In this document: positions 5,984 to 11,062 of the stretch, piece by piece
Position numbering within the stretch: position 1 is the stretch's first letter
How the letters are laid out: every line of letters starts with the position of its first letter
Source of the DNA: Parachlamydiales bacterium
Lineage (GTDB): Bacteria > Chlamydiota > Chlamydiia > Chlamydiales > SM23-39
Length of the DNA: 11,062 nucleotides
Assembly (NCBI GenBank): GCA_003151315.1
Contig: PLXF01000198.1
Coordinates: 241 to 11,302, forward strand
Reading direction: 5' to 3'
Program-made: the position numbers and the translations under genes
Notes under the pieces: generated by a model
What the model saw: only the letters and a program-made list of their open reading frames with translations
Told to the model about the DNA's origin: nothing
Databases searched by the model: none

Positions 5984-7561
5984 TTAATCTTCTGGACGCA
6001 TCAAAGGAAACAGGATCACATCCCGAATCGATTCGGCTTGCGTGAAAAGCATCACCAATCGATCAATTCCAATCCCAACGCCGCCAGTTGGAGGGATCCC
6101 CTGGCAAATCGCCTCGAGAAACTCCTCGTCTAACGGGTTAGCTTCCGGATCGCCGGCCGCTTTTTTCTCTGCCTGCTCAACCAAAAGGTCCCGCTGTAAT
6201 TGCGGATCGTTAAGTTCGGAATAGGAATTGCACATTTCCCGAGCGAGAATAAAGCTCTCAAACCGCTCCACAAGCCCCTCTTTGCGCTCTTGCGGATCGC
6301 GGTGGGGTTTACAGAGAGGAGTTGTTTCAATCGGATGGTCAATGATGTGGTGCGGCTGAATGAGATGCTTTTCGGCAAACTCTTCGAAGAGCATAGAGAT
6401 AAGGATCCCTCGAGGAGCGCTCCGAACTGCATCGGGATCGAGCGACGCGTGGTGAAGGAGATGGCTGCGGATATCAGCGTCTGACATCTTATCTACGTAA
6501 ATGTTGGCGTATGTCTCGATCGCCCCTTTCATCGTCATCCGTTTCCAGGGCGATTTAACATCGATTACATAGGCAGTCGCTTCCCCCTCTGGAGTGAAAC
6601 GAATTTTCGTGTCGCCAAATAGCTCAAGGGCGATTTTTTCAAAAAGTCCCTCGGTAAAATCCATCATATCGTTGTAGTCCCATCCCGCGGCGTAGGCCTC
6701 CATCATGGTGAATTCGGGATTGTGGGTTTTGTCGATCCCCTCATTGCGAAATACTTTGCCAATTTCGAAGATCTTCTGCATGCCGCCAACAATCAACTTT
6801 TTAAGGGGGATCTCTAACGAGATGCGGAGAAACATATCCTGTTTTAGCGCATTAAGGTGGGTCATGAAAGGCTTGGCTTGAGCTCCGCCGTAGGTGTTTT
6901 GCAATACAGCCGTTTCCACCTCTTCAAACCCCGATTCATCCATATAGTTGCGAATCGCTAATAAAATACGGGAACGGGCGCGGAAGCGCGCTAACGAGTC
7001 GGAATTCGTGATGAGATCGAGCCAGCGCTTTCTGTAAATAACCCCTTTATCGGCCAGACCACTATGTTTATCGGGTAGAGGGAGTAGCGATTTGCACAAA
7101 ACGGTGACCATTTTAGCAAACACGGTCAACTCGCCTCGCTGGGTGCGGAAAATAAATCCCTCAACGCCAATAATATCTCCTAAATCGAGCTTTTTTTCGA
7201 TAAACTTGAGAGGAGTTAATTCCCCTTCCGCTTTTAGCCCGGCCACTTCAGTTCCATCCCGATTGAACATCACCTGGATTCTTCCCGTCTCGTCTTGCAG
7301 ATGAGCAAAGGCGTTTTTTCCCATCGCGCGGAAAAGGACCATACGCCCCGAGACAAATACCCGTTCCGTCTTACCCGCCGCTGCATCCTCCGAATGACCA
7401 ATCTCCTTCCCTTCGGTTTCAAGCATAAGTTCCGCCGACCGTTTTGTCTGGACATACTTCGGTGGGTAGGGATCTATTTGTAGAGCTTTAATTTCGGCCA
7501 ATTTGCGGCTGCGGTTTTGGAATTCTTCGTGGCTATGATACTCGGGAAGAGGAATGGACAT
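5984..7561 (-). CDS. lysS: Lysyl-tRNA synthetase, class II
   Basis: This charges tRNA-Lys with lysine in the cytoplasm. The 525 residues compare with about 505 in E. coli LysS. The N-terminal anticodon-binding OB-fold spans about 67-155 (VFVSGRMVLFRAMGKNAFAHLQD). The class II catalytic core follows, with motif 2 FRNEGIDKTHNPEFTMMEAY at 271-290 and motif 3 GGVGIGIDRLVM at 493-504. The segment IDHPIETTPLCKPHRD (407-422) and the end LFPLMRPED are also typical. The ATG at 7561 gives the normal N-terminus but has no convincing Shine-Dalgarno sequence. The TAA stop lies one base from the edge of element A, so the 3' end of the transcript would run directly into a long hairpin. It is divergent from the transporter gene, sharing a 166-base intergenic region. 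From memory lysS adjoins cysS in C. trachomatis; here about 2.8 kb separates them. Confidence 0.97.
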   Translation of the reverse strand: MSIPLPEYHSHEEFQNRSRKLAEIKALQIDPYPPKYVQTKRSAELMLETEGKEIGHSEDAAAGKTERVFVSGRMVLFRAMGKNAFAHLQDETGRIQVMFNRDGTEVAGLKAEGELTPLKFIEKKLDLGDIIGVEGFIFRTQRGELTVFAKMVTVLCKSLLPLPDKHSGLADKGVIYRKRWLDLITNSDSLARFRARSRILLAIRNYMDESGFEEVETAVLQNTYGGAQAKPFMTHLNALKQDMFLRISLEIPLKKLIVGGMQKIFEIGKVFRNEGIDKTHNPEFTMMEAYAAGWDYNDMMDFTEGLFEKIALELFGDTKIRFTPEGEATAYVIDVKSPWKRMTMKGAIETYANIYVDKMSDADIRSHLLHHASLDPDAVRSAPRGILISMLFEEFAEKHLIQPHHIIDHPIETTPLCKPHRDPQERKEGLVERFESFILAREMCNSYSELNDPQLQRDLLVEQAEKKAAGDPEANPLDEEFLEAICQGIPPTGGVGIGIDRLVMLFTQAESIRDVILFPLMRPED

Positions 7562-7660
7562 GGGGATACTCAGTTAAATAAATTTCCTATGAAATTACCT
7601 GCAAAAGTGGATTTTTGTCCAGTTTACAGATGATTTTTATCCGTTTTGAGCCAACTACCG

Positions 7661-7666
7661 TATAAT
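7661..7666 (+). promoter_or_regulatory. Consensus -10 box for the NTT-family transporter gene
   Basis: A perfect TATAAT lies 61 bases before the transporter start in the lysS/transporter intergenic region. The only -35 candidate at 18-base spacing (TTATCC, 7637-7642) is poor. The interval from about 7660 to 7710 is very AT-rich. The rest of the divergent region holds no convincing lysS promoter. Confidence 0.5.
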
Positions 7667-7727
7667 TACAATACAAATAAAACAAAATCCAATATGGTCA
7701 AAATTATACAAAAGAGGAGTCAAATGT

Positions 7728-9134
7728 ATGGATAAACCGGGTTACATATTGCGATTTTTTCAATGGACCTGTCGATTTAATTTTGGGAATTTCGAACGGG
7801 AAGAGTTTAAAAAATTCCTTCGAATGGGACTAATTTTCGCGCTAATTATTGGGATTTATTGGACACTGCGCCCTTTAAAAGATTCCATTTTCATCCAACT
7901 AGTGGGCACCTTACAACTCCCTTTTGCTAAAACTATCTCGGTCCTCGCTCTTTTACCCTTGGTTATGTTTTATACCAAACTTTTGGAAAAAACCTCGCGA
8001 GAGAAAATGCTCCTCATCTTACCCGCCTTCTATGGGGTTTGCATTTTGGCCTTCAGCTTATGCATGCTCTATGTGCAGGCGTCAGCGGAAGATTTGGCTA
8101 ACCGCTCCCATTTTTTCTCTTTAGTCACAACGGGATTGGGCTACTTTTGGTACCTATTTGTAGAGAGCTTTGGCTCTTTAGTGATCGCGCTCTTTTGGGC
8201 CTTTGCCGCCGACACAACAGAACCCGCTCAGGCGAAACGGGGCTTTCCCCTCGTCGTTGCGATTGGACAAATGGGCGGCATATTTGCCCCTTATGGAATT
8301 GGGGGACTTCCCCATCGCCTCGGCTTTACAACCGACGCTTTATCGATGCTCTGTCTCGGTGTATTAACCCTAATGATCATCCCCTTGGTCCTCTATTTTT
8401 TACGGGCTACTCCGAAAAGTCTCCTCACCTCTTTTCATGGGAAAAATGAAGCCTCGGTCGAAAGAAAGCAAGAACCGGGCTTTTTGGAAGGGTTAAAGCT
8501 CCTTTTAAAAAATCGGTACCTACTCGGCATTTTTGCGGCTAACTTTATCTACGAAGTGGTCGTCACGATTTTCGACTTCAACTTCAAAATTTCTGCCAGC
8601 ACCCAATATTCAGGGGTGGCCTTGAGCCATTATTTGAGCCTATACGGATCGAGCGTAAACATAGTCTCCCTCCTCTGCCTATTACTCGGGATCAGCAACA
8701 TTACCCGATTCCTGGGAGTGGGAGTGGCTTTGGCCGCTATGCCCGTCATCGTGGGATGCGCTCTGTTAGGATTTTTAAGCCTCAACAGCTTGACCTTCCT
8801 CTTCATCCTCATGGTGGGTTCAAAAGCGATCAACTATGCACTCAACGGTCCTGCCTTAAAGCAGCTCTACATCCCCACAACGCCCGATGTGAAATTCAAG
8901 GCCCAAGCCTGGATCGAAACATTCGGCTCCCGCTCCTCCAAACAGGCCGGATCGATGTTCAATATGTCCCTAGCTCCCTTCCAATCAGCCTTTGGGACCC
9001 TAGCTGGACGCTCTCACTACCTCATGTTAAGTGGAATCATCTGCTTTCCGTTGCTGGCCTTCTGGTTCGTAGTAGCGCTCTATCTCGGCAGAACTTTCCG
9101 CAAGGCAATCCACTCCAATACAGTTGTTTGCTAA
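7728..9134 (+). CDS. Nucleotide transporter (NTT/TLC ATP:ADP carrier) family membrane protein
   Basis: This 468-residue polytopic membrane protein has about 11-12 hydrophobic segments, starting near 33-48. Family signatures are TLRPLKDSIF (46-55), the inner stretch FWAFAADTTEPAQAKRGFP (156-174), FIYEVVVTIFDFNFK (273-287) and ETFGSRSSKQAGSM (397-410). They correspond to the R..KD, FANE...EAKR, NL.E and R..K.GG blocks of NTT carriers. These exchange host ATP for ADP or import nucleotides in Chlamydiota, Rickettsiales and plastids. By eye, K51, E276 and K405 match three of four charged residues known to matter in plant NTT1. The fourth, the Glu of FANE, is replaced by AAD (160-162). The protein is also shorter than typical chlamydial NTTs (roughly 520-540). 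Substrate and direction are therefore open. The start is supported by AGGAG at 7715-7719, 8 bases before the ATG. It has its own promoter and terminator. Confidence 0.85.
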   Translation: MDKPGYILRFFQWTCRFNFGNFEREEFKKFLRMGLIFALIIGIYWTLRPLKDSIFIQLVGTLQLPFAKTISVLALLPLVMFYTKLLEKTSREKMLLILPAFYGVCILAFSLCMLYVQASAEDLANRSHFFSLVTTGLGYFWYLFVESFGSLVIALFWAFAADTTEPAQAKRGFPLVVAIGQMGGIFAPYGIGGLPHRLGFTTDALSMLCLGVLTLMIIPLVLYFLRATPKSLLTSFHGKNEASVERKQEPGFLEGLKLLLKNRYLLGIFAANFIYEVVVTIFDFNFKISASTQYSGVALSHYLSLYGSSVNIVSLLCLLLGISNITRFLGVGVALAAMPVIVGCALLGFLSLNSLTFLFILMVGSKAINYALNGPALKQLYIPTTPDVKFKAQAWIETFGSRSSKQAGSMFNMSLAPFQSAFGTLAGRSHYLMLSGIICFPLLAFWFVVALYLGRTFRKAIHSNTVVC

Positions 9135-9159
9135 GCTTCTACAATATAAGAATTTTTTT

Positions 9160-9188
9160 GATTAACGCGGGTCTACTCCGCGTTAATC
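9160..9188 (+). terminator. Rho-independent terminator after the transporter gene
   Basis: GATTAACGCGG at 9160-9170 and CCGCGTTAATC at 9178-9188 form a perfect 11-bp stem with a 7-base loop, 25 bases after the transporter stop. The downstream run ATCTTTATCTCTTT is T-rich but interrupted, so it is a fair rather than ideal terminator. It separates the transporter gene from the next one. Confidence 0.65.
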
Positions 9189-9228
9189 ATCTTTATCTCT
9201 TTGAACGCTCATTTTTTCCTTCCAAATA

Positions 9229-9256
9229 TTGTTAAGAAATAGTAAAATTTTATACA
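9229..9256 (+). promoter_or_regulatory. Candidate promoter of the Inc-like gene
   Basis: TTGTTA (9229-9234) and TATACA (9251-9256) are spaced by 16 bases and lie just upstream of the ATG at 9272, giving a very short leader that begins about at the ribosome-binding site. An alternative -10 is TAAAAT at 9243-9248, without a good -35. The terminator upstream implies that a promoter must exist in this gap. Confidence 0.4.
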
Positions 9257-9271
9257 AAAAATGGGGGAAAT

Positions 9272-10129
9272 ATGTCTGTGAACGTAAATGACAAAGGTTT
9301 TATTCATTCTTATGTAAGAACCATCGAATACCAAGCTGGAATGGCGCTTGAACGTAATCTAGTGCAAGAAGAGCTAAATAAAACTGACGATGATGCAGTC
9401 TACGAGAGCTATGGAATTCGCCGCTCTTACGCACCTGTCGTTCTTAACTACAGCCCCTCTTTTTGGCACTTTGGAAGTGTGAATAACCATTACCATGCCG
9501 CCCGTCCTAGCAAACAAGATAAAGAAGATGAAAAAGCTAAATGCGCTGCCATCGTAGGGTCAATCGTCTCTGTCGTCGCCGGCTTTCTTTTTGCCTACAC
9601 CCTTAAAAATTGCTATCGACAACACAAAACTCTGACGACCACACAAGAGGTCACAAAGCAGCTAAAAACCACAATTATAGATCCAGCGATCAAAACTAAA
9701 ATAACCAGACTTGCTGCTACTATACACGCGGCAAACAAAGTCAATTACGCAAAAGCTTGGAAATACACGGCCGCAACCCTAACTATTTTAATCGGCGGCG
9801 CTCTTTTGGCGGTTGGTGGTTTTGGAGCCATGCCTATGCTAATCACAGCGGGATCTATTACTACAGTTGCAGGTATCGCCTTTGCAGCAATTACATTAGG
9901 ATGGCATTGGAGCGATAAGGAAGAATTGAAACCCCAGTATGAAAAAGCGTTACGCCTCGCCCGAGAAATCCTAACACTCCTTCCCGGTTATCCAGAGGGC
10001 ATGGTTAAATTAGAAAACCCTCCGGCCTATAATGAGGAAGACCTTCCTCCTCCTTACGCCCCTCTATTTGTCGAGCCTTCCGCGCCCCCTTACGATCCTT
10101 ATGCAGCATCGGCTCCTTACAAAGGCTAA
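9272..10129 (+). CDS. Inclusion-membrane-like protein with PPxY and PSAP motifs in its C-terminal tail
   Basis: I do not recognise a named family. The 285 residues have no cleavable signal peptide. A polar N-terminal region (1-88) is followed by a hydrophobic segment at about 92-111. Two more hydrophobic segments, about 165-183 and 188-210, are separated by a very short turn: the bilobed hairpin typical of chlamydial Inc proteins, which are type III secreted and placed in the inclusion membrane. The C-terminal 40 residues are proline/tyrosine-rich: PPAY (250-253), PPPY (259-262) and VEPSAPPYDPY (267-277), which contains PSAP (269-272). PPxY motifs bind NEDD4-type WW domains, and P(S/T)AP binds TSG101 of ESCRT-I. 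Viral late domains use the same pair. If the hairpin sits in the inclusion membrane, the tail would face the host cytosol. The ribosome-binding site is GGGGGA at 9263-9268. The coding call is firm; topology and function are inference. Confidence 0.85.
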   Translation: MSVNVNDKGFIHSYVRTIEYQAGMALERNLVQEELNKTDDDAVYESYGIRRSYAPVVLNYSPSFWHFGSVNNHYHAARPSKQDKEDEKAKCAAIVGSIVSVVAGFLFAYTLKNCYRQHKTLTTTQEVTKQLKTTIIDPAIKTKITRLAATIHAANKVNYAKAWKYTAATLTILIGGALLAVGGFGAMPMLITAGSITTVAGIAFAAITLGWHWSDKEELKPQYEKALRLAREILTLLPGYPEGMVKLENPPAYNEEDLPPPYAPLFVEPSAPPYDPYAASAPYKG

Positions 10130-10374
10130 AACAGATGATTCAGCACGAAGTTACAACCGTGCTGGGTCAGATGTAATCTGATCGCGTCCACTTTAATCAC
10201 AAAGTTAGCCTGCGCCAAATGTTTGATGATATTTTTGATCGCTGTCTCTTTTTGCCCGATCGCTCGAGCCACTTTATGGTAATCGACAGGTAGAAGCGGA
10301 TCTCCATTTTCTAGGGCCGTTTGGTAAACTTTTAATAAAAATCGCTCGTCGGCGGTTTGAGCTCTTTGACTCAT
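10126..10374 (-). CDS. Small winged-helix protein translationally coupled to cysS
   Basis: The product has 82 residues. A helical N-terminus (ADERFLLKVYQTALENG) precedes a helix-turn-helix-like stretch (about 31-57, YHKVARAIGQKETAIKNIIK) and a short wing (58-70, FVIKVDAIRLHLT). This is a winged-helix layout with nothing else attached. The start ATG overlaps the TGA stop of cysS as ATGA (10371-10374), and a ribosome-binding site AGAGGA (complement of 10379-10384) lies 4 bases before it. Both features support real translation coupled to cysS. The 3' end overlaps the convergent Inc-like gene by 4 bases. The partner or target is unknown. It could be a small transcription factor or, given the coupling, a nucleic-acid-binding protein connected with translation. 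No specific family is assigned. Confidence 0.8.
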   Translation of the reverse strand: MSQRAQTADERFLLKVYQTALENGDPLLPVDYHKVARAIGQKETAIKNIIKHLAQANFVIKVDAIRLHLTQHGCNFVLNHLF

Positions 10375-11062
10375 GATATCCTCTTTTTTAAACGGGCTCC
10401 ATTATTCGTATCCTCGATCTGATAACCGCGGCTCAAAATCTCATTGCGCAGCTCATCGCTTAAACGCCAATTCTTGGCACGCCTGGCCTCTTCTCTTTTT
10501 TCTAACATGTGCATAAGCTCTTGCGGGATTTCTTCCTCGCGGCTAAAGGGCAAGACCGCTAACACTTGATCCCAGCTATTCAGAAGCGCTAACACCGCGT
10601 TTGCCTGAACCTTGCCTAGTTGCCCTTTGTCAATTAAGCTATTAATTAGGCGGATTAGGTCAAACAGAGCCGCAAGGGCGGCAGAGATGTTGATATCGTC
10701 GCTTAAAGCGGCTGCAAAGCGCACCCTCGCCTCTTCGATTAGAGGCTCGGCTTCTATATTGGATGGAGCGTCGACCGATTCTAGACGGCAGATAAAATCC
10801 CCAATTCTTTGTAAACTCGAGCGGGCTGCATCGAGCCCGGCGAAAGTGAAATTGAGTTGGGTGCGGTAATGGGTCGAAAGGAGAAGATAGCGCACCTCAG
10901 CCCCTGTGTACCCTTTTTCCAATAGATCGCGCAGCGTGTAAAAATTGCCGAGACTCTTCGACATTTTTTTATGATCCACTAACAAATGCTCCACATGGAC
11001 CCAGTGATGGGCAAAGCAGTGGCCAGAAAAACACTCCGATTGGGCGATCTCGTTTTCATGGT
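10371..11062 (-). CDS. cysS: Cysteinyl-tRNA synthetase, C-terminal part (gene continues past the window end)
   Basis: CysRS is a class I synthetase that charges tRNA-Cys. About 230 C-terminal residues are present; the gene runs off the right edge, so the true start is not seen. Reading on the minus strand from the edge, the frame begins HENEIAQSECFSGHCFAHHW, the conserved segment after the HIGH-containing half. KMSKS (bases 10953-10967) and LGN follow. The next ~150 residues form the helical tRNA-binding (DALR-type) domain. The end, AKNWRLSDELRNEILSRGYQIEDT, is the typical CysRS closing segment. A GTG codon at 10992-10994 is internal, not a start, because the family-conserved sequence continues upstream of it. 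The stop codon overlaps the start of the small winged-helix gene, so the two form an operon. Confidence 0.96.
   Translation of the reverse strand, partial: HENEIAQSECFSGHCFAHHWVHVEHLLVDHKKMSKSLGNFYTLRDLLEKGYTGAEVRYLLLSTHYRTQLNFTFAGLDAARSSLQRIGDFICRLESVDAPSNIEAEPLIEEARVRFAAALSDDINISAALAALFDLIRLINSLIDKGQLGKVQANAVLALLNSWDQVLAVLPFSREEEIPQELMHMLEKREEARRAKNWRLSDELRNEILSRGYQIEDTNNGARLKKRIS

Noticed and set aside
5836..6045. Plus-strand 69-residue ORF spanning element B and the lysS 3' end
   Set aside because: It runs from the AT-rich centre of element B through its inverted repeat, element A and antisense lysS; no ribosome-binding site and no protein-like conservation pattern.
7616..7626. TAAACTGGAC shared (in inverse) with the hairpin at 3424-3433
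   Set aside because: Only about 10 bases, with no shared context; within what chance allows in 11 kb.
10141..10164. Hairpin CAGCACG/CGTGCTG as a terminator for the Inc-like gene
   Set aside because: A 7-bp stem with a 10-base loop lying inside the convergent winged-helix coding region and without a U-tract; probably incidental.
10992..10994. GTG as the start of a 207-residue cysS product
   Set aside because: The frame continues upstream to the window edge with the CysRS-conserved HENEIAQSE segment, so the codon is internal.

Overview
The window looks like a chromosome segment of an environmental (amoeba-associated) member of the Chlamydiota. The basis is a fused 3-dehydroquinate dehydratase/shikimate dehydrogenase (AroDE, the chlamydial arrangement), a nucleotide-transporter (NTT/TLC) family carrier, an inclusion-membrane-like protein, and priA, lysS and cysS close together. 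From memory, these three genes also lie within a few genes of each other in Chlamydia trachomatis. Base composition is moderate and gene density is high. No genus is claimed. A toxin-antitoxin pair and small mobile elements fit an environmental lineage better than the reduced animal pathogens.

Layout. (1) 2-3426, plus strand: the 3' part of an uncharacterised gene with a proline-rich linker and a C-terminal domain that resembles the DNA polymerase III psi subunit (HolD), overlapping priA by 25 bases, then a small lipoprotein gene. (2) 3443-4107, minus strand: an AT-richer island with a RelE/HigB-type toxin gene followed by its XRE-type antitoxin gene, and a palindromic operator inside the promoter. 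(3) 4156-5574, minus: aroDE. (4) 5575-5983, no gene: two nested palindromic elements. A 190-bp element (B) has inserted into one arm of an older 158-bp hairpin element (A), leaving a 5-bp target duplication TATTA. (5) 5984-7561, minus: lysS. (6) 7728-10129, plus: an NTT-family carrier gene with its own promoter and terminator, then a gene for a membrane protein with bilobed hydrophobic segments and a tail carrying PPxY and PSAP motifs. (7) 10126-11062, minus: the 3' part of cysS, translationally coupled (ATGA) to a small winged-helix protein gene.

How the parts fit. PriA restarts stalled replication forks. LysRS and CysRS charge tRNAs. AroDE performs two steps of the shikimate pathway. The NTT carrier probably moves nucleotides or a related metabolite between host and symbiont. 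The protein with the PPxY/PSAP tail is a candidate inclusion-membrane effector that could contact host NEDD4-type ligases and TSG101/ESCRT-I. Between the conserved housekeeping genes the window appears to have collected accessory units: the TA pair, the nested elements, and the transporter plus effector pair.

The strongest novelty candidates are the late-domain-like tail of the 9272-10129 product and the nested-element history readable at 5630-5982.
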